This document shows, in pieces, positions 35,811 to 46,045 of a DNA stretch of 64,000 nt. Within the stretch, counting starts at the first letter, position 1, and the number at the start of each line of letters is the position of its first letter. Both the position numbers and the translations under genes were made by a program. The notes below the pieces were generated by a model, which saw nothing but the letters and a program-made list of their open reading frames with translations, did not search any database and had not been told where the DNA came from. Source of the stretch: Prinia subflava (lineage: Eukaryota > Chordata > Aves > Passeriformes > Cisticolidae); NCBI RefSeq assembly GCF_021018805.1, contig NC_086258.1, forward strand, positions 4,627,081 to 4,691,080, read 5' to 3'.

Positions 35811-35994
35811 TTGGGGTTAGGGTTAGGATTAGGGTTAGGGTTAGGGTTAGGGTTAGGGTTGGGGTTGGGGTTAGGGTTAGGGTTAGGGTTAGGGTTAGGG
35901 TTAGGGTTGGGGTTGGGGTTAGGGTTAGGGTTAGGGTTAGGGTTAGGGTTAGGGTTAGGGTTAGGGTTAGGGTTAGGGTTAGGGTTAGGGTTAG
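35811..35994 (+). repeat. Interstitial telomeric repeat (TTAGGG)~31
   Basis: 184 bp of uninterrupted 6-bp phase. Most units are TTAGGG. One is TTAGGA (35823-35828). TTGGGG variants occur at 35811, as a doublet at 35859-35870, and as a doublet at 35907-35918. The two doublets are exactly 48 bp (8 units) apart, suggesting an internal duplication. The block lies within unique DNA, with 28 kb continuing on its right, so it is not a chromosome end. The G-rich strand can form G-quadruplexes. The Leu/Gly and Leu/Thr ORFs across it are artefacts. Confidence 0.97.
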
Positions 35995-36055
35995 TATCAG
36001 CATTAGCCTTAGGTTTTGGATTATTATTAGGGTTAGTTGCCCTAACCTTACTCCT
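35995..36055. repeat. Degenerate telomeric flank with inverted unit
   Basis: Beyond the clean array the sequence decays through 'cattagccttaggttttgg' to 'agggttagttgccctaacc'. In that last block a TTAGGG-strand unit (GGTTAG) meets its complement (CTAACC) across five bases, a small head-to-head telomeric inversion. Confidence 0.6.
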
Positions 36056-36357
36056 TTGGCAGCCTCTGTGTTCAGTGCTACTGTACAGACATGTTTTTTT
36101 AATTTAACCTTCATGTTTTTCATGTTTTTTGCTGCACTATTGCTGGATCCTAAAGTGTTATAAAGTGTTAACAATTTTTAATCCTTCTAGCCTTGGAACT
36201 CAAGGACATTCTCTTCTTCAGCCTTACAAATATTTAATGAAAACTGAATTGTGGGGAGACATCCTATGGGATGTGACTTTATTACGTGAATGTCTAACTG
36301 GAAAATTTACCACTTATATGTAAATGTTCCAAATTTTTTCTGTTTTAAATTCTTTTG
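36056..36357. other. Unique sequence or LTR body
   Basis: AT-rich. It leads directly into the LTR 3' end but shows no clear similarity to the corresponding upstream part of the other copy (left of 5419). Confidence 0.35.
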
Positions 36358-36499
36358 ACCATTGTCCATCTTGGGTTTAGGCTCTAGGTGGCTTTTACAC
36401 TGCTCAAGGTGTGTCTGTTGAAGGCTTTTAACAGATACTCACTTTATCCCTTTATTTTTCTCTAGCTTTTGTTAGAACAAAGGTCACACCAAGGCATCA
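36358..36499 (+). mobile_element. ERVL-like LTR, 3' end (copy 2)
   Basis: The partner of 5419-5558. It shares 'accattgtcca', 'ctgctcaaggtgtgtctgt' against 'ctgctcaaggtgtttctat', and the terminal 'ccaaggcatca'. The AATAAA seen in the first copy has mutated to a non-canonical form here (around 36430), so this copy is more decayed. Similarity stops at the same CA in both copies, which marks the true element end. Confidence 0.65.
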
Positions 36500-37224
36500 A
36501 CAGCATGGAGGCACAAGCACTAATTGTGCACATTTCCAGATTTGGGATGCTGTGGAGGCTGCAGAGGATGCCTGGAACCTGGATCTCATCATCCACAGCC
36601 ACAGCAGGAGCGGGATGGAGGGAGGGCTGCACTGCCACCGTGTCCCAGGGTCGGCTGTCCTGGTCACCGGGTGCTGGGCCATCCTCTGAACATGTTCTCC
36701 CACTCTCATTTCCAATGGGTGTTATTTCACTGCTGCCTTCCAGATAATGTAACTGAATCATTCAATTGAGCATAAAATAGAAATTTGGCTTCTTATCTGC
36801 TGGGAAACCAGCTTTACTATTTTCTTTCTGCAAAATACATTTTTCACTATCTTATCTTCTAATAAACAATCCCGGCTTTGCAGGCTGCAGAAATGTTCTG
36901 AGCGCATTTAAGAGACTTTTTTCCCCCCTCCCTCTCCTCCCCTCTCTTTTTCCCCTTATCCCCCTTTCCTACCCTTTAAAACATCTGTTTTACAGACATA
37001 TTTTTAAAAGGGACCCAATTTGTATTCCATCTTCCTTTGGTGCGTGTATATATTTTTCATAAGCCAGTCCTTTGCTTTTGAGGCCTCTCTCCCTTGGTTT
37101 AATTTCCATCCCTGTTTCTTTTTCTTCCCCTGTACAGGACTGAGCCACCACGTCCCCCCCACAACCCAAATGTTTTCTCTTGTTTTGGGAAAAAGGCAAT
37201 TCAGGCTTAAAAAGTGCCCTCCCC
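36500..37224. other. Unique; polypyrimidine tract at 36918-36977
   Basis: The notable feature is a ~60-base tract of almost pure pyrimidine on the plus strand (36918-36977). No gene or transposon was recognised. Confidence 0.45.
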
Positions 37225-37475
37225 TCCCCTGGCCCTGCCACACGGCGCTCACCTATCGGAAACCGAACGTGTCAGTGAAAGGTCAGCTATGAATTTTTAA
37301 AGCTTTCTATCTCGCTCAGCCTGACATCAAAAGCATTACCAGTGGCACTAAATCAGGGAGCGAGGGGGAATTAGAATATGCAACAGGCCCAGCGACACAG
37401 CCAGATTATTCAGAGGCTCCTCTCGGGAGGGGAGAGGGAACCAAACGTCGGTGTCAAGACACTGATTTCTTGCTC
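37225..37475. promoter_or_regulatory. CpG-retaining, repeat-free block
   Basis: About a dozen CpGs lie within 250 bp, for example 'cacggcgctcacctatcgga' and 'aaaccgaacgtgtcag', followed by 'cattaccagtggcactaaat'. The surrounding DNA is CpG-poor. The pattern fits a conserved non-coding or regulatory element. No open exon with splice sites was seen. Inference only. Confidence 0.25.
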
Positions 37476-38865
37476 GTCTGCCCTCCTCTTTGGGCAATCA
37501 CACCAGTGAGCTGCCTCCTGCAAGGGATTCGTGAAAAACAGGACAGGGAATGGAAATGTAAGAGATGCATCATGCACTGGTGTCACTGATGCAAATGGAA
37601 AGCTGGCCTGGGAGGTGATTTCATGTCCTCCCCCATGTGTATGAAGCCATGGTTGTCTCCTCACATCTCCCGGGTATCCATCCTCGGGGTTAAAGCCTTT
37701 ATGGCTCAAAAAAAGGCAGAGGTTTTTTTTTCTTTCTAGACCCAATTAAGAAGGGCAGAGGAAGGAAAATCAATGTAACTCCTGCAGAAATGAGCAAATT
37801 GTAGCTCAGCTATCATGTCCCAGCAGATCTGGATGTGGGTTGTTGGGGTCACAGGCACCCTGAGGGCCTTCCCCAGCAATCACCTCTGAGACTCCCCTTC
37901 CTTGGAATTGCCTTTTCCTCATGCTCAAGAGCAGGCCATGCCACCAGACATTTGTTGTGAAGAGAAGGTTCCCAGATTTGCTGTAGAAAGGCTCCACAGC
38001 AGCAGCCCCATCCCATGTGTCATTCTGCTGCTTTCTTGGCAGGCTGGGGCTAAGCCCTCACAGGGTTTGTTCATCTTTTCCATTTAAGAAGTGCTGCATG
38101 CCCAGGTTGGAGTGCACAGCATCCCCTGCAACAGCAGAACACGGGCACAGTTCAGGAGGTGATTTATTATTCATTGACCATTTAACAATTTGGCAGCTGG
38201 GAGAAGAACTTTTCCTATCAGGACTCCTACATACACAGCAGCCGTTTGTACAGCATGGACACGTTGCAGTGGAAACAAAGGATGTTCCCACTGAAAGGAA
38301 AAGTCAACTTAAAAACCTCTGGCTCATGAAGCCTGCCTTGGCCTCTGCAAATCATTAAATTGGAGTGCAGGGATTTTCAGAAACATCATCTGGGAAAAAT
38401 TGCATTAAAATGTGTGTGATATCTGGTCTGAAATCTTCTGTCCCAGTGCTGTCCCAGCCTGATGTGGTTCTGGTTTCCCATTAGCTCCTGCTGGCTCGGG
38501 GAACTCCCAGCTGGTCCTACTGAGCCTGAGAAGAGCCGCCACCACCTGCAAAGGGACAAATTCTGGACCTTCAGCAGCACGTCTTTGACACCTTCCCACC
38601 ATTTCAGCCCCTGTCCCTTTTCAAGCCCTACTCCATTCTTGACTGGCTCTTTTCAAGCTGTTTCTTGATTCCAAGGATGGACTGATTAGAAATGGAAGAT
38701 TTCTGCTTTCCATTCAAATTTCAAATGTTTCCTGGATATGTGTTTATTTTTAACAGAATGTATGTTTGTCATTGTTCTCCAATGTGTGATCATTTAGTTT
38801 CAGCCCTTTATTTCATGTCATATTTATGGCATAGAGGATATGTGCTCCTTGCCCACAGCAGTAGC
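37476..38865. other. Unique sequence, nothing recognised
   Basis: ORFs of up to 113 codons are anonymous. No element was recognised before the small CR1 end. Confidence 0.45.
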
Positions 38866-38912
38866 TGGATAATCTTTAATGTCCCTTCCAACCCAAACCA
38901 TTCTATGATTCT
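38866..38912 (+). mobile_element. CR1 LINE, minimal 3' tail
   Basis: Only the last ~47 bp are present: 'ggataatctttaatgtccct', then 'tccaacccaaaccat', then TCTATGAT/TCT of the octamer repeat. The tail is close to consensus, so this is an extremely 5'-truncated insertion. Confidence 0.85.
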
Positions 38913-40807
38913 AGTATTAGTTATGTCATGTTTTTATCTAACATTCCTAAAATAACAAATGTATTTATTTCGTATTGCATTGCAAAGTTTTAAAAGTATT
39001 GAATTACATCCTTCTTTCTGAGATAACTGCATAGGATGGAGGGAGGAAGGCATTTTCCATTGAGGGGAAAGGCCATGACTCCATTTGGTTAAAAAATGCC
39101 AACATAGTGACAACATCCATTCTGGATGGAAACAAATCCCAGCGTGTCACAGTTGAAGAGAAATTCTGTTTTCCAAACAGCTTCCATTTCCATCTGTCCA
39201 CAGTGAATCACTGTCCATCCATCCACACAATCTTTCAGCCTTATTTTTCATCCAGTTTTTTCTCTGTGTTTACATCTCTCCATCTGGTTTCCCGTATGCT
39301 CCTGGATATCTCCATTTACCCTTCCATGGAGCTAATTTTCCACCAGCAGAACATTCACCAAAGACTTGGAGACCAACCATGCTCATTTCTGAGCTCAGAC
39401 ATGAAGCAGCAGAGAGAAACTCTTGACAAAAAGTTTTGCATCTCAGACTGAAGAATGGTGGGAGTGATGAAGAAAAAGCAGCTCCTGAACTTCAGGGATG
39501 CCTGATATTTGTTTAGGGAGCAGGACACAGTATTTAAGTTGGAAGTATTTTGTGGATATGATCTGTGCCTATTGGAATTTCCAGTTTTTCTTGGTGCTGA
39601 GGAATCCTGTCTGTTTTTCCCCCAGTGTCTCTGGGCTCTCACACTGCTTTGGCAGGGGGCCTAACATTTCCTAGCTGAGCGTGGCCATAAAGCCATGAGA
39701 GTGCCCCATGTTGTTCCACATTTAAAACCCAGGTGGGATCATTGCCATGGCCCATAAAGCCTCCATAAACCTGGGCAATGAGCTGTGGCAAGAGACACAG
39801 GGGCTCATTCCTGCCTGGCACGAGGCCAGCCCAGAGCTGCAGCCACTGTAGGATCTGCCCTGTCACCTCCACAGGAGTGACCCCAAACCCCACACTGGGA
39901 CATCTCTGTCCTGAGCTTCTCCTCTTGTTGGAGAGGTATCCCAAACCTGCTTGCACATCTGGCTGCAAAGGAATAACTTCAACATTAGGGGTGGGCTACA
40001 AGATCCAGACAGTCTCCTTTGAGTCATGCCAACAAAAAAGCCTAGAAATGGTTCTCACCCAGCTCAGAGGATGCAAAAATCCTTGATCCATGGATCAGGC
40101 CCTTTGCTGAACTCATCCTTTATCCCTACCTACATGGCAGCTCCTGTGAGGCATTTCCATTTCTCTTTGGACTGGATGAAAACTCAGATTTCAGAGCACT
40201 GGGATGTATTTCATTGCACAACACTCAGTGGCCTGTTGTCTTCTAGAGAGGAGTTCACTAATGTGAGGAAAAGGACCAGGATAACCAAAGATCCTGGTGG
40301 ATTTAGGATTTTGAATAGCAGTGAGATAATATCTAACTGCATTAAACTTCTGTCAATAAACCAATCTGGAAGAATAATACCCAATTAAATCTGAACAGAA
40401 AAGAAGCCCTTACATGAAATACATTTTTTTTCCAAATTCCACTTATTTTTGCCTCTTTTTTTCTCTGCATTTCCATGTTCCAGAGGCTGAAATATGTGGG
40501 TCCTTCTAGTTCTTGTTGATTTGCTAAAGATCCCTTTATTGCCACAGCAACACTTCTTACTTACTTAATATTGAAAAAGTCATGTCTTTATTTGTCAGCT
40601 AACTAAATTATCTTCAAGCAAAATAAGATTTTAAATCTCAAAACAGCCAAAACTAGGGGAAAAACGTCAAGTGCTTAGAAAGCAAAAAGGATCTATAACA
40701 TACAAAACCTATATCTGTAACACACCAAAGCACAGAAAATATATAGGAACACATAAATCAGGGAGAAACCTGAGTGACAAATGAATTGTTTAGTTTGATT
40801 GAGGACT
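38913..40807. other. Unique sequence, nothing recognised
   Basis: ORFs of 95-120 codons (39107-39451, 39639-39968, 40026-40388) show no recognisable domains. No element was seen. Confidence 0.45.
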
Positions 40808-41140
40808 GGTGAAATCTGAGCTAGACCACAACATTCAGGTTGGGCACAGCATCAGGGGAAAGGTGGACAAAGTGGAGAGAATCCAGAACAGCAAGAGTGA
40901 TCAAAAAATGGGGAAAAACAGAGGGACTTGGGGGTGCTAGAGTTGAAAAGGTAAAGGTGTTGGGAGGTGGCCTCCCTCCAAAGAATAAAAGATTCCAAAA
41001 GAAGGATACATGGCAATAAACACTGGACCTGAACTGCAGCAGAGGTGTCTAGATCAGGCTTTAGTAAAAAATATTTTCTCGTTCCAGGAAATGAAGCAGT
41101 GGAACACATCTGAGATTGGTGCTGGTCCCTGTAGGAGGAT
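40808..41140 (+). mobile_element. Ancient CR1-type LINE fragment
   Basis: Diverged but collinear with older CR1/L3-like 3' regions. It reads 'gacaaagtggagagaatcca', then 'gcaagagtgatcaaaaaatg', 'gaactgcagcagaggtgtct', 'gtaaaaaatattttctcg' and 'gaagcagtggaacacat'. No octamer terminus was found. It is much older than the CR1 copies at 899 and 18915. Confidence 0.55.
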
Positions 41141-41569
41141 AGCTTATATTATAAGGTAGTAGTAAGGTAGTAAGGTAGTCCCCCATCTTTAACTGTTCCC
41201 AGCTTTCAGGTCCCCAGCACAGCAAGTCTTTGGGATCAAGACTAAACCAAGGTCTGGAATGGCAGAAATTGAGCTGCTCCAGGAGCTGGGGAGCAGAACA
41301 GGGAACCCCTTGAGATCTCTTCTGTCCATGCTCTCTGCAGGTCTGTAGCCTAGAAACCCTTTAATGTGCTCCCTGCACGTCACATCAGGGGCACCCGAGG
41401 TGCCAATTGCTCCATGGCCACAGGCTGTGACTGAAGTGGCATTTCTGGGTACTCCTCCTGCAAGGCTTGCAAAGCTCTGGGAAATACAAGGCATGTTGGG
41501 TATCCCATTTGGCTCTGGGACACTTCCTGAAAATCTAGTTGTTATTGAAAGCTACCATGCCATAAGTTG
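41141..41569. other. Unique; tiny AAGGTAGT repeat at 41150-41178
   Basis: A short run of three AAGGTAGT-like units occurs at 41150-41178. Otherwise nothing was recognised. Confidence 0.45.
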
Positions 41570-41640
41570 TATTATTAATACTATTATTTATTATTTATGA
41601 AGTGCTGAGTGTGTGCTGGGTGTTTATATGATTATACACT
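41570..41640 (-). repeat. Possible MIR tail fragment
   Basis: 'attatttattatttatgaag' followed by 'tgctgagtgtgtgctgggtg' resembles the reverse complement of a MIR 3' tail (ATT-rich end, then 'gcacctactatgtgcca'). It may belong with the core fragment at 41822-41912, on the same strand. Confidence 0.4.
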
Positions 41641-41821
41641 GAGTTAGTCTGGAGTTGCACAGACTCCTGAATTACGAGGTGATGTTATTACCTGCTGGCT
41701 TTGCATGAGAATGATATTTTTCATTGACTCTGGTTGGTTCCTTCATCCTGTGAGGGGCTGAGCAGGGTCTGTGCAATTTGAGTTATTAATGTGCTGGATC
41801 TGACACCAAAACAAGCTGTGA

Positions 41822-41912
41822 GGGAAAGGGTACCCTCATTTTGCAGGTGGAGGGTGAGATTTGGGCTCCGAGGAAACTGAACATCCTGGTGTCACACAGC
41901 AAAGCACCAAAT
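41822..41912 (-). repeat. MIR-type SINE fossil
   Basis: 'taccctcattttgcaggtgg' is followed by 'gaggaaactgaacatcctgg' and 'tgtcacacagcaaag'. These are the reverse-complement MIR core blocks in the right order (attttacagatg, gaggaaactga, ggtcacacagc). Confidence 0.6.
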
Positions 41913-42960
41913 TATTCTGTTGCTGGATATTTTTACTGACTTGAATGAGGCAGTTGTGCTTGGAAATGGAAAGTCTTAATTCCCTTGAGGGCTTGGGCTT
42001 AGGCTCCTGTAGCAACAACTTCCATACCCTCATTACAAGTTACATCCCAATGTATTCCCTTTCATATCAATCCTCTTTCTATCCCCATTCAAGACAAAGA
42101 CAGACTGTTCTCCTCCGAGACAAGAATATCTGTTAGATCTTCTCTATTCCTCTCAATCCTTGCCACTGTGTTGCTATGCACTCACTCACACTGTAGTTCT
42201 AATAAGTCTAAATATTCAAATATTTTGATCTGCCTTTACACAGTATTTATTCATGCTTTACACAATGATCATTTATCTAATAATGCAATCCTTGCATTTT
42301 TGGTGGCAAACCAATTGACTTCCCAGTAAAGACAGATAAAATAAACAGGATTTTAAAACTCTCAGCAGTCAGAGAGGGGCAGCTTTACCCATTAAAAATA
42401 TGAATCAGATTTTTGTGATCATCACCTGGTCAGTGTTCATAGCTATGCTATAGGAGTAGGACATCACCACATCCATACCTCCAACTGCAGTTTTAATCAG
42501 AGGAGAGCCTGTTCTCTGGTTTAATGAAGTAAATGAGACCTCGGGTAATATTGTCTGTGTAATTGACAGAGTTCTCTGGGAAACATTACACTTCATAATG
42601 AAAATACTGTATATAATTAGGATCTAATAGGAAGAAAATAGTAATTAGGCAGAATTAACTGAAAAGAAGCAATCAAGCAAATAAAGGTTATTCTCTGGAG
42701 AGGACCCTTTGGGGTTCAAATGTGTACATCCTCTGATTGTAAAGAAGTCACAGTAATTAACAAGAACCTTTTCATTGCATGAGAATAGCCCAACAGTGGC
42801 TACTGGGATGACCCTGCAAACCTGAACTCTGTTCCAGAGCTGGGCTGCCACAGGGGCTGTGGAGGGAGGCTGCATCCAGCACTGGAGGTGCTTGCAGAGC
42901 TCAGGGAGGCATCCAAGACCTTTAACTCTGGTCCTGCCCCAGCTCTTGTGGACACTTCCT
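41913..42960. other. Unique sequence, nothing recognised
   Basis: AT-rich in the middle (42180-42420). No gene or element was recognised. Confidence 0.45.
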
Positions 42961-43044
42961 GCTCTTCACTTTCTGCTCTTCACTTTCTGCTCTTCACTTT
43001 CTGCTCTTCACTTTCTTATTTTCACTTTCTCCTTTTCACTTTCC
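42961..43044 (+). repeat. 6 x 14-bp pyrimidine-rich tandem repeat
   Basis: Four identical units of 'gctcttcactttct' (42961-43016) are followed by two diverged ones, 'tattttcactttct' and 'ccttttcactttcct'. Identity decays in one direction, as expected when an array expands from one edge. Its open frames are artefacts. Confidence 0.95.
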
Positions 43045-43909
43045 TCTCTGATGTCCAGAGATCTGTCAGGAGAGAGCTCAGATCAGTGCATGGCATGAAA
43101 GAGGTTTAATCCAATATTCCTCATAAGCAGAAAACATAAGCAGACAAAACAGATGAGCCCAGGACTCACTTTAAAGCAGTTCTTGTTGCTTAACAATATT
43201 TCTTCCATTCTTATTTATTTTTCTGCTTTATCTATCTATGCATTGATCTTTCGAGTAAAGATTTACTGCAACTATCAACACAGCACTTAGCATAAATTAA
43301 CAAGAATGGCTCCATGGATTTTTTGTTTTTATTCACATAGATCAAAAATGAAGTTCTCACACAACTCCCACTTTGGGGGAGATTTTCTTAAATTACATAC
43401 GCTTTTACCGATTAATTTCCCACTTCAATCACTAATGTGTGTGGCACAAACCACAAACTTTTCTTGTCTCAAGATAAATGAACAGGACCATTTTTTCAAT
43501 TTAATTCCTTCAGAAAACATCTGGTATTTTCTCTTAAATGGATAAGGAAATCATGTTTTTTTTTAATATGATGCCTTGTGGCACCCTGAGTGCAGCTGAA
43601 ACATCCCTTTTTGCAGTTGGGAGTTATCCAAAGGTATGTGAGAGACATTCCCACAGGAAGGGTTGCTATTGTCAAATCAAGTTTTTTGGAGTTGGGTGAG
43701 GGGGTTAGTCAGGTTTGGTTTTTTGTTTGCTTTTTTTTTTTGGTCATGTTCGAGATTTTTTTCTCCTTTAAAGTAATTTCATGAAAGGAAAAAGTGGGTG
43801 GGGGGAATCTAAAGAGTGAGAAATGTGATTATGAAATAATATAATTTAAATTTAGATTAAATTTTGCACTTAGTTGTTGAAAGGCATATTTTTCTTGTCT
43901 TTTATTCAG
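43045..43909. other. Unique sequence, nothing recognised
   Basis: AT-rich, with T-runs at about 43556-43564 and 43731-43741. A good splice acceptor marks its right edge. Confidence 0.4.
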
Positions 43910-43956
43910 CCTGCTAGTGAACCTGCCCAAGACAAAAAACATTTTGGACCACTGAG
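43910..43956 (+). other. Candidate 47-bp internal exon
   Basis: A pyrimidine-rich tract ending 'cttgtcttttattcag' (AG at 43908-43909) precedes 47 bases, then a consensus donor CTGAG|GTAAGT (GT at 43957-43958). A possible branch-point region lies ~30 bases upstream. The 47-bp segment is open in its first frame (PASEPAQDKKHFGPL, ending mid-codon), closed immediately in the third, and reaches a stop at its end in the second. No gene was recognised from this peptide. Splice-site pairs this good are uncommon in the window, but short exon-like segments also arise by chance, and no neighbouring exon was identified. Confidence 0.3.
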
Positions 43957-45944
43957 GTAAGTGTGCCTCAAAAAATGTTTTATTTTTCTTTTAGAACCTT
44001 CATTTCTGTCCACCTCTTTTTCCCTTTTTTTCCCAACAGAACTATTCACTCAATTCAGTGCAACTTTGCTGCCACTTTTAGCCCAGATTTTTCCAACAAA
44101 ATCACCACTTCTTTAAAACTTTAAATCAACCCTTACAAAATAATACCACCCCCTAACTCTTTGTGACATCTTTGAGGCCAGTATGTAAAAAATACCCTGT
44201 GGCAGCCAAGAATTAATGTTCTTATTGCTCTCAGCTTTCACGGGAAAAGTGTGATCCAGAGAAGTATCTAATGGCCAATTGTGCACACCAAAAGTGAGAT
44301 GAAAAACTTCAGCAAGTTCAAAGTTTGTAGTCCAATTATGTTCTGTCTTGCGGGTGCTCTATAGGGGAGGAAAGTAATATCCCTCCAACCCCTGCATATC
44401 ATTGCAATATCTAACAAATCCTTTGGCACTCCAGCAAGGAGTTCAAAGGAAAAGCATCATCAGCTCAAATAATTACTGCCCATATTAAGTGTTTTAATAT
44501 TGCAGATGGATGTAAAAGGCAAAGGACAATGGCTCAAACACAAAGCCTGGTGAAGCACAATCTGGGGAAGGCCACAGATATCCAACACGTTGTCCTTTCC
44601 CCTGCTCTGTTCTCTGCAATATTAAACCACTTAATCTGTAATTGCACAAGCTTATGATGCCTTGGCTTTGAACTCCCTGCAAGGGTCCCACAGGATTTGT
44701 CAGATGTTTCTAAAACAAAGCCCACCAGGAGGCTGAAAGGTCTCTTAGTAGCTATGACAATGGTTTAATGGACTATAATTTCCAGTAAAGGGATATCTAA
44801 TTTAATATTTTCACCTATCATGTAAGCAAGGCACCAGCTGGGAGAAAGGAATGAAAATTATAGCAAGAGACAATCAAGGTGAGCAGTGCTGGAAAATCAT
44901 AACTCACCAACGAGCACTGTACTTAGTGCAGGAACCTGGCTCACACATGGATTGTGGTTTTTTTCTCAGCTGGGTGAAAAGCACACCAGTGTTGGAGCCT
45001 GGAGTTGTGTCATTCATCTCCCAGGTGACACCCAGGCAAAGCCTTCCTCCCCCCTCTTCTCCTTCTGTATTTGTCTTGTCTTGCAAGGCTGAAAACTCTT
45101 TTCTTCCAGGGACAGTCCTGATGTTGTGTGCATGTAAATAAAAACACCCCTGAGATGGTGCCTGAATGCACAGAACGTGCCAGGGCTGTCCAAGGCTCCC
45201 CAGGACCAATCCCACCATTCTCATTAGCAAACACTCAGCACAGTCCTCCTGTAGATATTTCATATTTTCCCCTCATCCTGTTCAGAACTCCTTGATTATG
45301 ATGTGCCAGGCAGCTCTCAGCCTCCTCCCAGCAGTGAACAAACTCCAGGCCTGGTGGGGAAACCCTCCATGTGCCCAGGATAGTCTGAAACAAAGCCCAC
45401 CAACAATACCTGTCTTTTGTCCCAGTACAAGAGGAAGGATGATTTTTATCATCCTCTACTTTGTGCACTTACAAGGACATGCTTGTGGGGGCCTCACATA
45501 AACTCATGCATGAAGTAGATCTGATGAAAGTAATTTTTCCAGTCAGAAAATCTGTCACAACAAGAGGTTTATTGGTGATGCACCTCATGGCTTGTGTTTC
45601 CTGTGTTCAGGCAACAACAGTCTTGCCAACAAAAGAAAAACTTGTTATTCCCCTGTTATTTTTCCTATTTATTCCTTGGTTGTAGCGGCATATGTTGCTT
45701 CCTCTTGTGTGAAATGCTTTCCACTCTCAGATCGTTTCTCTGAAAAGGAAATCTTCCCCGTGGCATCTCTCAGGAGCATTTGCAAAAGTTCACATGGTTT
45801 CAGAATTCTGGAGTGCAGAAGTGTTTAGCATGATCGTCTGCCCAACTAAATAATTGCTTTTCGTCATTCTGCAGATGTCCCACTCCTGTTCTTTAAAGGA
45901 AATATGCTGAATTATTGAAATAAGAGTCATGACTATGAAAGGAG
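43957..45944. other. Unique sequence, nothing recognised
   Basis: Would be intron if the preceding segment is an exon. ORFs of up to 119 codons are anonymous. No element was recognised. Confidence 0.45.
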
Positions 45945-46045
45945 GTTGCATCTTATGATTAAAGCATCAGCCTTGAATTCAGCAGATACACATTTGGGTT
46001 CTGAGTCTGCCTCAGATATTCTGGGAAGCCTTAGGCTTATCACAA
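45945..46045 (+). repeat. MIR-type SINE fossil
   Basis: 'cttatgattaaagcatcagc' is followed by 'ttgaattcagcagatacaca', 'tttgggttctgagtctgcct' and 'gggaagccttaggcttatca'. This matches the forward MIR 5' region and core: the 'gattaaagcac' block, the 'gggttc' block, then 'gcctcag'-like debris. A patch at 46283-46312 (tttgtctcagtctcccacag) could be the displaced 3' continuation. Confidence 0.5.

Noticed and set aside
35500..36174. 224-codon reverse ORF rich in Leu-Thr
   Set aside because: Produced by the (TTAGGG)n array. Flanking parts have no recognisable protein similarity.
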